Notes: generated by a model not told the origin, from the sequence alone. Positions 52,571 to 63,720 are shown, numbered from the stretch's first letter. The stretch is 64,000 nt of DNA from DASPNH01 sp035626675 (GCA_035626675.1 DASPNH010000091.1:1-64000), one strand, 5' to 3'. Made by a program: numbers and translations.

Positions 52571-53656
52571 ATGGAATTCGGTCTTTCGCAGGAGCAGGTC
52601 GCCCTTGCCGACACGGTTCGCCGCTACCTTTCGGACAACTGTCCCGGCGAGCGTGTGCGCGCCGTCATGGAGAGCGAGTCCGGGCATGACGCCGAGTTCT
52701 GGCGCGGCCTGATGGACTTGGGCATCGGGTCGCTGGCCGTACCCGAAGAGCATGGCGGGCTGGGCGCGGAGTTTCTCGATCTGGCCCTGGTTTCCGAAGA
52801 GATGGGATTTGCCTGCGCGCCAGGGCCCTTCCTGGCCAGCAGTCTTGCAACCATTGCCATCGCCGCTGGCGATGATGATGCGGCCAGGAAGAAGTGGCTG
52901 CCGCTGCTGGCCAGCGGAGATGCCATCGGTACCGTCGCCATCGGCGAGGCAGGAAGCCGCTGGGATGCCAGCGAGGTGGCCGCGCGCGTCGCGGACGATC
53001 GCCTCGACGCCATCAAGCCGCTGGTGCCATACGCGTCGCTTGCCGCCGTGCACGTGGTGGCCGTGAGCGAGAACGGCGGCGCCGCGCTCTATCTCGCCGA
53101 GACCGAAGCCGGCGGCATAGAGACAACGGCTCTTTCCGGCAACGATCGCACGCGGCGGCTGGACGCCGTCGAGTATCGCGCGGTGCCCGCGCGGCGGATC
53201 GGCGGCGCGGCCGCCTTCGAGAAGGTGCGCGATGCCGCGCTGGTGCTGATCGCGGCCGATGCCTTCGGCGGCGCGCGCCGGTGCCTGGAGATGGCGCGAA
53301 CCTATGCGCTGCAGCGCGAACAGTTCGGCCAGCTGATCGGCAGCTTCCAGGCCGTCAAGCATCAGCTGGCCAATCTGGCGGTGGAACTGGAGCCAGGGCT
53401 GTCTTTGTGGTGGTACGCGGCGCACGCGCTCGACCGCATTCCCGAGCACTCCGCGCGCCATGCTGCGATGGCCAAGGCCCACCTGTGCGACCTCTTCGAT
53501 CGCGCCGCGCGCGATTCGACCGAGCTGCACGGCGGCCTCGGCTTTACCTGGGAGTTCGACCTGCATCTGTGGCTGCGGCGCTCGCTGTTCGACCGAAGCT
53601 TCTTCGGCGACTCGCACTATCATCGTGCGCGTGCCGCCAGCCTGGCCGGATGGTGA
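52571..53656 (+). CDS. Acyl-CoA dehydrogenase (second of a pair)
   Basis: 361 aa. N-terminal helix domain MEFGLSQEQVALADTVRRYLSDN, middle beta domain less conserved (IGEAGSRWDASEVAARV), C-terminal helices with 'MARTYALQREQFGQLIGSFQAVKHQLANL' and LHGGLGFTWEFDLHLWLRR. The divergent middle domain is typical of the non-catalytic or partner subunit in heteromeric acyl-CoA dehydrogenases. ATG 52571 follows GGGAGCGAGCG. Confidence 0.9.
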   Translation: MEFGLSQEQVALADTVRRYLSDNCPGERVRAVMESESGHDAEFWRGLMDLGIGSLAVPEEHGGLGAEFLDLALVSEEMGFACAPGPFLASSLATIAIAAGDDDAARKKWLPLLASGDAIGTVAIGEAGSRWDASEVAARVADDRLDAIKPLVPYASLAAVHVVAVSENGGAALYLAETEAGGIETTALSGNDRTRRLDAVEYRAVPARRIGGAAAFEKVRDAALVLIAADAFGGARRCLEMARTYALQREQFGQLIGSFQAVKHQLANLAVELEPGLSLWWYAAHALDRIPEHSARHAAMAKAHLCDLFDRAARDSTELHGGLGFTWEFDLHLWLRRSLFDRSFFGDSHYHRARAASLAGW

Positions 53657-54004
53657 AGGCTTAGCCCTAGCAGCAGGGAAGCCAGGGCCTACCCCCCCTC
53701 CAATCACCGCGAATGCCCGGCGATCTGTTTCACTGCCGGCCCCGCTACCTTTGCACGGTGCGTGTTCATTCCGCGCGCGTCAGGCCATCCTCTCGCGGTC
53801 GACGCGCGATCACCGGCACGACTCGGCGTCGCGACCGTCCCGATTTGAGATGCGCTCGAAGCTCGATCGACCCGCTTTTTCCCCAGCGGCCGGCGCGCGC
53901 TTCGTCGAGCAATTCGCCAATGCGTCACTTCGAGACGCTGCCAAAGTCTCGCTGCAACAACCTCGTAACATCGCGTGTTCTTCTATCGCAAATCGAGGTT
54001 TCTA
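53657..54004. other. Intergenic region with no recognised feature
   Basis: 348 bp between the acyl-CoA dehydrogenase pair and a small membrane-protein gene. Open frames are short and not convincing; I see no repeat, RNA or terminator with confidence. Confidence 0.45.
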
Positions 54005-54478
54005 ATGTCGTCGGCACGGCGTGCACGGCGCGGAAAAAAGCTTGACCGCCGGCGGCTTTCCATGCAGGAAGGGGGTGTTCCGACCACAACCCTTGCGCAA
54101 GCGAACGATGCCGTTCGACGAGAACGGTTCGTAGGGGAGAGGCCGGCGCGCAAAGACCGACTTTTCGAGAGGAGACTATTTCTGATGCTGTCTGTTGCGG
54201 TTCTTACGATCGGACTTCTGACCTGGGTCGCCTTCATCTATGTGATGTATCACTACGGCGACCGGCCGGTGAGTGTGGCGTGGTATGCGGTGATGGTCAG
54301 CCTGGGCGTGCTCGAGTACGGCAAGGCAGTTCTGGGTCTGGTCGAGCTGGGCGTGTCTCCCCTTCCCGTAGCCATCATGGCGGCCGCGGCAGCCGGCGGG
54401 TTCATCTATTACCGCCAGAATCGCGCCGAGGCCGGCCGTTCCGAAGGCCTCTCGCTGCTGCGACCCGACGCAGCCTGA
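54005..54478 (+). CDS. Small membrane protein, unknown
   Basis: 157 aa from ATG 54005. The basic N-terminal 55 residues are soluble; then three hydrophobic segments, 'LFLMLSVAVLTIGLLTWVAF', 'VAWYAVMVSLGVLEYGKAVL' and 'PLPVAIMAAAAAGGFIYY', indicate an inner-membrane protein with a short polar tail. Not recognised. The start is uncertain: ATG 54062, or ATG 54185 with GAGAGGAG upstream, would give shorter forms containing only the membrane part. Confidence 0.55.
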   Translation: MSSARRARRGKKLDRRRLSMQEGGVPTTTLAQANDAVRRERFVGERPARKDRLFERRLFLMLSVAVLTIGLLTWVAFIYVMYHYGDRPVSVAWYAVMVSLGVLEYGKAVLGLVELGVSPLPVAIMAAAAAGGFIYYRQNRAEAGRSEGLSLLRPDAA

Positions 54479-54546
54479 TCATGCGAACCCGGGTACCGGA
54501 CGCACAGCGCCCCGGTACCCGGGCTCCGCTTCCATCCTGCCTTTGA

Positions 54547-56187
54547 TCATGGAGCCGAGCGCCGCACGCGCTCGGCGAACTGCGTGACGTCGCCGCGCCA
54601 GTCGCCGGCAGTATCGACTCGCGCCCGTCGTTGCGACATCCACTCGCTGGCCTCCTCCATTCGCGCGGTCAGAAGCGCGTAGTGCTCGGGGCCGGCGTCC
54701 GATGCATCCTCTCCGGCCGCGGCACGGTGGCGCAGCCGTTCCAGCACGAGCGCCTCAGGCGCCGTGACCTCGACCAGCCATGCTTCGACGCCGCGGGCGC
54801 GCGCCCACGCTGCGGCGTCGTGCCGCCAGGATCTCCGAGCATAGGTGCCATCGAGAATCGCGCAGCGGCCGCTCGCCACGACCGCGTCGGCCTCCTCGAG
54901 CATCGCCGCATACACGGCTGCGCGTGCCTCAGCCTCGTACATGCCCTGGTCGGTACCGCGACCTTCGCGCGCGGCGGCCGGCAGCCCCGCCCTGTCCTTG
55001 CGAATATGATCGGAGGAGAGGACGACGCCGCCCATCGCATCGGCCAGGGCTTCAGCCACCGTGGTCTTGCCCGTTCCGACCGTGCCGCTGACGAGCACTA
55101 CCGCGCCCGGCGCTCGCGCCGTCAGGAACGACGCGCCCAGCTCGAGATGCGCGCGTGCGCTTTCGCGTGCGCCATGGCGCTTGTCCGGCCCGAACGATTC
55201 ATCGGTGGCGACCAGCGCGGCCACCTTGGCGCGCACCATCGCCCGGTAGCTGAGAAAGAAGTCCACGACGCTGAAGAGGTGGTAGTCGCCGCTGTGGCGT
55301 GCGTAGCGGCGAAGAAGGCGCGCGGCAAGATCGGCGCGGCCGCGATACTGCAGGTCCATCGCGAGAAAGGCGATGTCGGAAGCGGCGTCGATGTGGCGGA
55401 AGTCCTCGCGAAACTCCAGACAGTCCACCATGAGCGGAGCGCTGTCGGCCGTCTCGAACCAGACATGCTCGCAGTGCAGATCGCCATGGCCGTCGACGAC
55501 GCGCCCGCGAAGCAGGCGTTGCTCGAATCGTGAAGCGTGCGACCGGGCGAACTGCTCTGCCGCGGCGGCGACCGACTCGACCTCGCTGCGGGCGATGCCG
55601 GGTCCGTCCGTCTTCAACAGAGCCTCGATGTTGCCGCGCGCCGGCGCGATCGTGCGGTCGAGCCATTGGCGCGTATCCGCAAGAGCCACGGTATCGAGCC
55701 GGTGCGCTGCGTGAAAGTCGGCCATGCGCATCGCGACGGCGTCCACGTGCCGCGCCTCGATGTCGCCGGCGGCAAGCAGGCTTTTCATGTCGCGTCCGGC
55801 CGGCAATCGTCGCATGACCACGCAGTGCTCGGTAGATGGCGCGTCGTAGAGCCGCTCGGCGATCTCGCCGATGAAGAAAACGCCGGGGCGTTCGGCGTCG
55901 GGCAGGACGGGGGCGAGACCGAGGTACACGTCGGGCGAGAGACGGCGGTTGAGCGCGACTTCGCGAAGGCAGTCGGCGTTGCGCTCCTCGACCGTCGAGA
56001 AGTCGAGGAACGTCAGTTTTACCGGTCGCCGCATCTTATAGACGCGGTGGCGCGTCAGGAAGACGTGGGAAATGTGCGTGTCTACACGCTCGACGGCCGA
56101 GCTGACGCCGCGGTCGGTCGGGAAGGCCGAAGGCCGTGCAAGAGCCGCGAGCATCGCTTCATGCTCACCCGGGTCGGACGCGCTCAT
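54547..56187 (-). CDS. Fused APH-like phosphotransferase / AAA ATPase
   Basis: 546 aa. N-terminal half (about residues 1-340) is an aminoglycoside-phosphotransferase-like kinase fold with VDGHGDLHCEHVWF (catalytic loop) and DCLEFREDFRHIDAASDIAFL. C-terminal half (about 355-546) is a P-loop ATPase with GTVGTGKTTVAEALADAM (Walker A) and LSSDHIRKDRAGLP. The fusion is common in Proteobacteria as an uncharacterised bifunctional kinase/ATP-binding protein. ATG 56187. Divergent from frmA, sharing a short intergenic region. Confidence 0.9.
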   Translation of the reverse strand: MSASDPGEHEAMLAALARPSAFPTDRGVSSAVERVDTHISHVFLTRHRVYKMRRPVKLTFLDFSTVEERNADCLREVALNRRLSPDVYLGLAPVLPDAERPGVFFIGEIAERLYDAPSTEHCVVMRRLPAGRDMKSLLAAGDIEARHVDAVAMRMADFHAAHRLDTVALADTRQWLDRTIAPARGNIEALLKTDGPGIARSEVESVAAAAEQFARSHASRFEQRLLRGRVVDGHGDLHCEHVWFETADSAPLMVDCLEFREDFRHIDAASDIAFLAMDLQYRGRADLAARLLRRYARHSGDYHLFSVVDFFLSYRAMVRAKVAALVATDESFGPDKRHGARESARAHLELGASFLTARAPGAVVLVSGTVGTGKTTVAEALADAMGGVVLSSDHIRKDRAGLPAAAREGRGTDQGMYEAEARAAVYAAMLEEADAVVASGRCAILDGTYARRSWRHDAAAWARARGVEAWLVEVTAPEALVLERLRHRAAAGEDASDAGPEHYALLTARMEEASEWMSQRRARVDTAGDWRGDVTQFAERVRRSAP

Positions 56188-56266
56188 GGTGCATCCTTGG
56201 CAGCAGCGGTGCGGACGGTCCAGCGCGGGCTACCAATGCACGGCTTTTTCGCCTACGGGAACCGCC

Positions 56267-57376
<1,110 letters not shown>

Positions 57377-57500
57377 AGCTCACGCGTCCGCAGCGCGCTC
57401 GACGTTGCGAGGCTCACGCGTCCTCAGCGCGCTAGTCGTTGCCGCGCTCGGGCTCCGCGAGGCGTGGTGACGTGTCGAAGCGCCGTCGCAATCAGGCCGA

Positions 57501-58520
57501 TCAGCCCGGCCAGGCAAACCTGCTGAACTTGTAGAAGCGCACGCGCTGGCGGTTCTGCTTGTCGGTGCATGCACAGACGTCGCCGCCGCTGAAAGGGCAG
57601 CCGTCGCAGAAGCGCCGATTGGTTGCCGGCGGCGGCGCGGTGACGATCCACATCACTCCGGAGGGATCCTGATAGAAGCCGAATCCGCCTGATTCGCCGG
57701 GCTGGGTGTCCATCGTGAAGTTGGCCAGGGCGTTGTCGGGCGCCAGGCGGATGGCGCTGCCGTTCCAGACGCGAATGCGGTTGGGCGTGCTCGACAGCAG
57801 GATGCACGCCTTGTACCAGCGGCCGTTCTTGAAATAGAGGTCGCAGTCCTGCACGCCGTCCTCGCCGTCGATGTTGTTGACGGTGGTGATGTCGGTGAAG
57901 GTGCCGCAGGTTCCGTCGTTCGGCGTGCACTGGCGCTCATAATACTGCTCGAAGGAGTAGTAGCGCGTCCTGATCGGGCTGGTCAGGCTCGTGGGCGTGT
58001 TGATGATTCCACCCACGAAACCGACCGAGTGATCGAAGAAACCCTGGTAGGAGACGGTGCCGCTTCCGTTGAAGCGGTACAGGCGCGTCTTCATGTCCAG
58101 GCTTTCGCTGGTAAAGCCGGTGTAGGCCCATCCGTTGTCGAGCAGGATGCCGCTCGGATGCTCGTAGGTGTGGTCGTACTTGAACTGCTTGATGCGATTG
58201 CCGTTCTGATCGTGCACGTACAGGTAGGCGGTATTGTTGCCGTCCGTCTCCATGCACGTTGTGTAGAACCTCGTACCGTCGAACTTGATGCCCTGGCCGT
58301 GGCAGCCCTTCTCATCGGATCCGACCACGGCCGTGCCGACGTTCTTCAGCCAATAGTCCTGGTTCTCGACCGGGTAGAAGGCGGCGGATGGGGACGCGGA
58401 TGCGGCGATGAACGCGACGAAGCCGAGCGCCACCCTCCAACGCGGCAGCCTCTGAACGGCCGTTCCAGAATATCCCGTCCGCGACCGACCCTTCCCCGTA
58501 ACGCGCGATGAGACGACCAT
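57501..58520 (-). CDS. Exported protein, unknown (propeller-like)
   Basis: 339 aa. Basic N-terminus and a hydrophobic segment (about 28-47, FVAFIAASASPSAAF) form a signal peptide. The mature protein is rich in aromatic and Gly residues with loosely repeated GNRIKQFKYDHTYEHPSGI / RLYRFNGSGTVSYQGF segments, suggesting a beta-propeller or beta-sandwich. The C-terminus has a Cys cluster (FCDGCPFSGGDVCACTD). Not recognised. GTG/ATG alternatives exist near the start. Confidence 0.6.
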   Translation of the reverse strand: MVVSSRVTGKGRSRTGYSGTAVQRLPRWRVALGFVAFIAASASPSAAFYPVENQDYWLKNVGTAVVGSDEKGCHGQGIKFDGTRFYTTCMETDGNNTAYLYVHDQNGNRIKQFKYDHTYEHPSGILLDNGWAYTGFTSESLDMKTRLYRFNGSGTVSYQGFFDHSVGFVGGIINTPTSLTSPIRTRYYSFEQYYERQCTPNDGTCGTFTDITTVNNIDGEDGVQDCDLYFKNGRWYKACILLSSTPNRIRVWNGSAIRLAPDNALANFTMDTQPGESGGFGFYQDPSGVMWIVTAPPPATNRRFCDGCPFSGGDVCACTDKQNRQRVRFYKFSRFAWPG

Positions 58521-58676
58521 GAGGGCCTCCTGAAAAGCGAGATAACCTGCTGCTATTCGCCGGCTCGGCGGTAGTCAAAGCCGCCAGAACGGCAACGAGC
58601 CGTCGCACTTTGAGACATGGGCCCGGCCAACGCCGCGCGGCGGCAATCCAACAGTGCGTGAAAACAGCATTCGTCC

Positions 58677-58706
58677 TTGAAAGTCCTCACCTTCTGTCGG
58701 CATATT
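58677..58706 (+). promoter_or_regulatory. Possible sigma-70 promoter
   Basis: TTGAAA at 58677-58682 and CATATT at 58701-58706 are 18 bases apart, 50 bp upstream of the start of the following gene. The match is moderate; -35 is good and -10 has one strong mismatch. Confidence 0.35.
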
Positions 58707-58755
58707 GCAGCGCCATTTCTGCATTGGGGATGCAGAATCCAACGGGGAGGAGTCC

Positions 58756-61700
58756 ATGTTCCGTAAATTCGAGCTTTTCGTAGCCGCCGTCGCGGTGGCC
58801 GGGGCCGCCATGACCGCCGGCCCGGCCCACGCCTTCGTCACTTTCGAGACCGGCCAGGTCCGCCCGGTGGCGATGTCGGCAGATGGCCAGACCCTCTACG
58901 TCTGCAATACGCCGGACAATGCCCTCGAGATCTTCGACATCGACGCAGGCTCTCTGACCCACCGTGCCTCCGTGCCGGTAGGCCTGGAGCCGCTGGCCGT
59001 CGCGGTGCGCACGGCCAGCGAAGTCTGGGTCGTCAACCACCTCTCCGACAGCGTCAGCATCATCGACGTCAGTGATCCCGACGACGCCCGCGTCACGCGA
59101 ACCCTGCACGTCGGCGACGAGCCGCGCGACATCGTCTTTGCGGGCGCCAGCGCCGATCGTGCCTTCATCACCACGGCGCACCGCGGCCAGAACACGGGCC
59201 GCGATCCCCAGCTCACCACCGAAGGCGTCGGACGCGCCGACGTCTGGGTCTTCGATGCCAACAACCTCGGCAGCACGCTCGGCGGCGAAGAGCTGACGGT
59301 CATCACGCTGTTCGGCGATACCCCGCGTCCTCTGGCCGTCAGCCCCGACGGCTCGCGCGTCTATGCCGGCGTCTTCCATTCGGGCAACCAGACCACGGTC
59401 ATCAACGAGGGCGCGGTTCCCAACGGCGGCCAGAACAACGGCGGCATGCCTTTCCCCAACACCAACATCGAGGGCATTCCGGCCCCCGAGACCGGCCTGA
59501 TCGTCAAGTACAACGGTTCGCAGTGGGTCGATGAGCTCGACCGCGACTGGTCCTCGTTCCTGCGTTTCGATCTGCCCGATTACGACGTCTTCGCCATCGA
59601 CGCCGATGCCAACCCGCCGGTTCAGCTCGCGGGCACGCCCGGCCGCTTCCCGCACGTCGGAACGATCCTCTTCAACATGGCCGTCAACCCGGCCGACGGT
59701 AAGGTCTTCGTCTCCAACCTCGAGTCCTTCAACGAAGTGCGCTTCGAGGGCCCCGGCGTCTTCGCCGGCAGCACCGTTCGCGGCCACCTGGCCGAGAGCC
59801 GCATCAGCATCATCGATCCGGTGGCCGAGACCGTGACCACGCGCCACCTGAACAAGCACATCGACTACAACGACTGCTGTGACGCACTACCCAACACGGA
59901 GAACGAGAACAGCCTGGCGTTCCCCCTGGAAATGGCGTTTTCGAGCGACGGCTCGATGCTGTACGTGACCGCCTTCGGATCGAGCAAGATCGGCGTCTAC
60001 GACACCGCGGAGCTCGCCGCCGACACGTTCGTGCCAAGCGCCTCCGACCACATCGAGCTGTCCGGCGGCGGCCCCAGCGGCATCGTGCTCGACGAGGCCA
60101 ACAGCCGCGCCTACGTGCTGACGCGCTTCGACAATTCGATCTCGGTAGTCAGCACGGCCACTGGCGCGGAGGTCGACCACATCGCGCTGCACAATCCCGA
60201 GCCGCCCGAGGTCGTGGCCGGCCGCCCGTTCCTCTATGACGCGCGCCTGACCTCGGCGCACGGGGACTCGGCCTGCGCCTCGTGCCACATCTTCGGCGAC
60301 TTCGACTCGCTGGCCTGGGACCTCGGCAACCCCGACGAGCCCGAGGTGATGAACAACCCCGGTCCGTTCACGCTGCGCGGCTTCCTTTTCATCCCCGAGG
60401 ACCTGCATCCGATGAAGGGCCCCATGACCACGCAGAGCCTGCGCGGCATGGACAACCACGGTCCCATGCACTGGCGCGGCGACCGTACCGGCGGCAACGA
60501 CGAGGGCAGCGCGCATCCGAACTTCGGCGCCTTCGACGAGCAGAAGGCGTTCCGAGCGTTCAACCCGGCATTCGTCGGGCTGCTCGGCCGTAGCGAGCAG
60601 CTGACCACCGAGCAGATGGAGGCGTTCACCGACTTCGTCCTGGAGGTGATGTATCCGCCCAACCCGATCCGCGCCCTGGACAACTCGCTGACGACGGACG
60701 AGAACACCGCCAACGGCCTGTTCTTCAGCCGCATCAGCGACACGGTCGAGGAGTGCAACGGCTGCCACATCACGGCGCGCAACGGCAACGCCAACCACGA
60801 CGTGGAGCGTCCCGGCTTCTTCGGCAGCGACGGCCGATCGTCATTCGAGAACGAGACGCAGATGTTCAAGGTCGCGCACCTTCGCAACATCTACCAGAAG
60901 GTCGGCATGTTCGGCATGGCCGCCACCAACTTCATCAACCCCGGCGACAACGGTCACAAGGGAGAGCAGGTCCGCGGCTTCGGCTTCCTGCACGATGGAA
61001 GCATCGATACCGTGTTCCGCTTCTTCCAGGCCACCGTCTTCAACGACAGCGGCAACACCGGCTTCCAGAACGACAACGAGCGGCGCCAGTTCGAGCAGCT
61101 GATGTTCGCGTTCGACACCAACTTCTTCCCGGTCGTTGGCCAGCAGGCCACGCGCACCTCCAGCAGCGGGAGTGACGTCGAGAATCGCATCACGCTGTTC
61201 GAGGCACGCGCCGACCTGAGCGAAGCGGACGTGGTGGCCAAGGGCCTGGTGGGCGGCGAGCATCGCGGCTGGGTCTACCTGGGCGACGGCGACTACCAGA
61301 GCGACCGCGCCGGCGAGGCTCCCATCGACAGCTCGGTGCTGCGCGCACTGGCCGACACGGCCGGTCAGGAAATCACCTTCACTGCGGTGCCTCCGGGTGA
61401 AGGCGTCCGCATCGGCGTCGACCGCGACGTGGACAGCTTCTTCGACACCGACGAGACGGACAACGGCGGCAACCCGACGGACGCTTCGAGCCTGCCGTGC
61501 ATGACGACCGAAGCCTCCTTCGATTTCGACAAGGCCGCGCTGATCGACGAGAAGCAGCGCATGACGTTCAAGACCGAGATCGAACTCACCGGCGCGCTCG
61601 ATCTGGAAGACGACGACGACCTGCAGTTGGTCGCCAGTGACGGTGACGGCACGATCCTGGACGCGTTCCTGGACGGGGCCGTGTTCGTGCAGGCGGGCAG

Positions 61701-61905
61701 CGGCTTCAAGTACAAGGCCCCCAAGGGTTCGACGGGCATCACCAAGGCGATCATCAAGCCCTCGGCGACGCCTGGCCTCTACAAGGTCAGCCTCAAGGTG
61801 TCCGGCGGATGGATTTCGTCCGCCGACGAGGACGAGTCGAGCACTACCGTAGTGCTCAACATCGGTGGCGAGTGCTTCGAGGGCAGCGCCACCGGCGTCA
61901 AGTAG
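58756..61905 (+). CDS. Exported YVTN beta-propeller / diheme cytochrome fusion
   Basis: 1049 aa. Signal peptide (ends AHAF), a seven-bladed YVTN-type propeller at about residues 30-500 (TLYVCNTPDNALEIFD, VWVVNHLSDSVSIID, SRAYVLTRFDNSISVV), a CcpA/MauG-like diheme part at about 510-780 with CASCH (GDSACASCHIFG) and CNGCH (EECNGCHITA), then a beta-rich C-terminal domain. This architecture occurs in predicted periplasmic oxidases of Myxococcota and Planctomycetes; the reaction is unknown. GGGGAGGAG precedes ATG 58756. A strong terminator follows the stop. Confidence 0.9.
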   Translation: MFRKFELFVAAVAVAGAAMTAGPAHAFVTFETGQVRPVAMSADGQTLYVCNTPDNALEIFDIDAGSLTHRASVPVGLEPLAVAVRTASEVWVVNHLSDSVSIIDVSDPDDARVTRTLHVGDEPRDIVFAGASADRAFITTAHRGQNTGRDPQLTTEGVGRADVWVFDANNLGSTLGGEELTVITLFGDTPRPLAVSPDGSRVYAGVFHSGNQTTVINEGAVPNGGQNNGGMPFPNTNIEGIPAPETGLIVKYNGSQWVDELDRDWSSFLRFDLPDYDVFAIDADANPPVQLAGTPGRFPHVGTILFNMAVNPADGKVFVSNLESFNEVRFEGPGVFAGSTVRGHLAESRISIIDPVAETVTTRHLNKHIDYNDCCDALPNTENENSLAFPLEMAFSSDGSMLYVTAFGSSKIGVYDTAELAADTFVPSASDHIELSGGGPSGIVLDEANSRAYVLTRFDNSISVVSTATGAEVDHIALHNPEPPEVVAGRPFLYDARLTSAHGDSACASCHIFGDFDSLAWDLGNPDEPEVMNNPGPFTLRGFLFIPEDLHPMKGPMTTQSLRGMDNHGPMHWRGDRTGGNDEGSAHPNFGAFDEQKAFRAFNPAFVGLLGRSEQLTTEQMEAFTDFVLEVMYPPNPIRALDNSLTTDENTANGLFFSRISDTVEECNGCHITARNGNANHDVERPGFFGSDGRSSFENETQMFKVAHLRNIYQKVGMFGMAATNFINPGDNGHKGEQVRGFGFLHDGSIDTVFRFFQATVFNDSGNTGFQNDNERRQFEQLMFAFDTNFFPVVGQQATRTSSSGSDVENRITLFEARADLSEADVVAKGLVGGEHRGWVYLGDGDYQSDRAGEAPIDSSVLRALADTAGQEITFTAVPPGEGVRIGVDRDVDSFFDTDETDNGGNPTDASSLPCMTTEASFDFDKAALIDEKQRMTFKTEIELTGALDLEDDDDLQLVASDGDGTILDAFLDGAVFVQAGSGFKYKAPKGSTGITKAIIKPSATPGLYKVSLKVSGGWISSADEDESSTTVVLNIGGECFEGSATGVK

Positions 61906-61940
61906 GAGCGCCTTCTCCGCTCGCGCGGATGAGCCGCGCC

Positions 61941-61978
61941 AAAACGGGGCACGAAGCGATTCGTGCCCCGTTTTTTTT
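61941..61978 (+). terminator. Rho-independent terminator
   Basis: A perfect 15-bp stem, AAAACGGGGCACGAA (61941-61955) with its complement at 61960-61974, loop GCGA and a run of eight T. It ends the propeller/cytochrome transcript. Confidence 0.93.
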
Positions 61979-62193
61979 GCCGCCGGCACGATTCCTTTTG
62001 TCGAAACTGCCGGTGGTCGCTGGTATCGTTGAGCCCTGGTCGCGGTACACCTTCTCGTTCCTCCCGGCGAGAACAGCCTCGATATCCAGAGCCGCACGCA
62101 TGGGAGCGTCCACAGACGATGGATTCGAAAAGAGGTGCATCCGTGCGGCAGCGTACGCTGCCGGCGGGCCGAACCCGACAGGATGCGGCCGTG

Positions 62194-62814
62194 ATGCCTA
62201 AGGTTGGTCGCTGGGTGCGCGCCGCCCAGCTCGTTCTGCACGAAGAGGGCACACGCGGCGTGGCCCGCTACGCCATCCGCCGTCTGTACCTGCGCCAGAG
62301 CTACTTCGTCTACCGCCGCGACCTCACGGCCCAGGAGTCCATTCCTTTTCCCGAAGGCCTGACCGAGGTCCGGCAGGCCACTCGCGCCGAGCGTTATGCG
62401 CTCATTCATGCGCGTGAGGATTTCGGAGCCGCCAGCTACTGGGGAACCATCGATCCCGATTGCGATTGCTACGTCGGGCTCGACGGCTACCGCATCGTGG
62501 CGGTGCACTGGCTCTCGACCACCAGGGAACCGAACGAGCTCGTTCAGCTGGAGCCGGGCGATTTCATCATCGGCCCGTGCGTGACGGTCCCCACCCATCG
62601 CGGCCGCGGTCTGTATCCGGCCATGATTCGCGCGGTGTGCGAAGAGCGCCGCCTGCGCGGCGAGAAGCGCGCCTACATGGTGGTCAGCACCGACAATCAG
62701 TCCTCGATTCGGGGAATCGAGAAGGCCGGTTTCGACAACGCAGGGCGGTCCGATCTGACGCGCATCGCCGGCGTGCGGCACATCGAGCGCTGCGACGACC
62801 GCATCGCGAGCTGA
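62194..62814 (+). CDS. GNAT family N-acetyltransferase
   Basis: 206 aa from ATG 62194. Acetyl-CoA-binding signature GPCVTVPTHRGRGLYPAMIRA and the later strand MVVSTDNQSSIRGIEKAGF are typical of the GNAT fold. N-terminal helices (KVGRWVRAAQLVLHEEGTRGVARYAIRRLYLRQ) precede the domain and suggest a specialised substrate, perhaps a lipid or amino sugar. It is followed 72 bp downstream by a CDP-alcohol phosphatidyltransferase gene, so the two may share a pathway. ATG 62119 is an alternative. Confidence 0.85.
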   Translation: MPKVGRWVRAAQLVLHEEGTRGVARYAIRRLYLRQSYFVYRRDLTAQESIPFPEGLTEVRQATRAERYALIHAREDFGAASYWGTIDPDCDCYVGLDGYRIVAVHWLSTTREPNELVQLEPGDFIIGPCVTVPTHRGRGLYPAMIRAVCEERRLRGEKRAYMVVSTDNQSSIRGIEKAGFDNAGRSDLTRIAGVRHIERCDDRIAS

Positions 62815-62886
62815 GTCCTGCAGCGGACCTGCCGGCGGTGGCAGGCGCGAACCGCGGCCGGGCCGAGCGCCGCTGACGACCATCAG

Positions 62887-63720
62887 ATGCCGACCATCGT
62901 CACGGGACTTGTTGAAGGCGATCCTGAGCGCCGATATAGCCGCCGCACTCCGATGGCAGACTGGTCCGGTCGAAGCCTCGTTCTGACTCTCCTGCTGTTG
63001 CCGATCGTCTACCTGATCGCCAGCCTGGTGACGTATGCGTTTCGCAGCCTGGTGCTGCGCAATGCGCCCGTGGATGCCGAGCTGGCGTCACGCGGCGAAT
63101 CGATGCTGCTGGGCACCACGATTCGGCAGGGCTTTGCATGGTGCGTGCGGCCCTTCGAACTGTTCTTCCTTCGCCGTGGCACCACGGCCGATGCGCTGAC
63201 GCTGACCGGTTGCGCGATCTGCAGCCTCGGCGCGATCGTCATCGCCGCCGGCGACCTGACCATCGGCGGGATGCTGGTTCTGCTGTCGGCGGCATTCGAC
63301 TTCCTGGACGGGCGCATCGCGCGCCACCGCGGCACCGTCAGCCGAGCCGGCGATTTCTGGGACTCGACGATGGACCGCTACGCGGACGCGTTCTGCTTCG
63401 GATCGGCCGCCTTCTATTTTCGCGAGTACCCGCTGCACCAGCTCATCGCGCTGATCGCGATGGGTGCGGCGGCCATCGTCCCGTACACGCGCGCCAAGGC
63501 CGAGGCGCTCGGCGGCGACCTGAAGATCGGCCTGATGCAGCGGCCCGAGCGGCTGGTGCTGTTCAGCGGTTCGGCGCTGTTCGGGCCGAGCATCGATGGT
63601 CTGCTCGGAGCGAGCTCGCCGTACTGCGTGACGTTCGCGGTCGCGATCTGGATCCTCGGGGTAGGCACCGCATGGACCGCGCTCCAGCGCACTGCCGAGG
63701 GCAGAGCGCGCCTGCGTTGA
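62887..63720 (+). CDS. CDP-alcohol phosphatidyltransferase family enzyme
   Basis: 277 aa with about six membrane helices. The full family motif D-x2-D-G-x2-A-R-x8-G-x3-D-x3-D is present at about residues 138-160 (DFLDGRIAR ... GDFWDSTMDRYAD), with all metal-binding Asp intact. It transfers a phosphoalcohol from a CDP-linked lipid or polar donor; the acceptor is not determinable. An N-terminal helix before the usual core (about 28-55) is present. ATG 62887, or ATG 62953, which has no better signal. Confidence 0.92.
   Translation: MPTIVTGLVEGDPERRYSRRTPMADWSGRSLVLTLLLLPIVYLIASLVTYAFRSLVLRNAPVDAELASRGESMLLGTTIRQGFAWCVRPFELFFLRRGTTADALTLTGCAICSLGAIVIAAGDLTIGGMLVLLSAAFDFLDGRIARHRGTVSRAGDFWDSTMDRYADAFCFGSAAFYFREYPLHQLIALIAMGAAAIVPYTRAKAEALGGDLKIGLMQRPERLVLFSGSALFGPSIDGLLGASSPYCVTFAVAIWILGVGTAWTALQRTAEGRARLR

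Noticed and set aside
60841..62883. 680-aa minus-strand frame opposite the propeller/cytochrome and GNAT genes
   Set aside because: It runs across a strong plus-strand terminator and has no domain.
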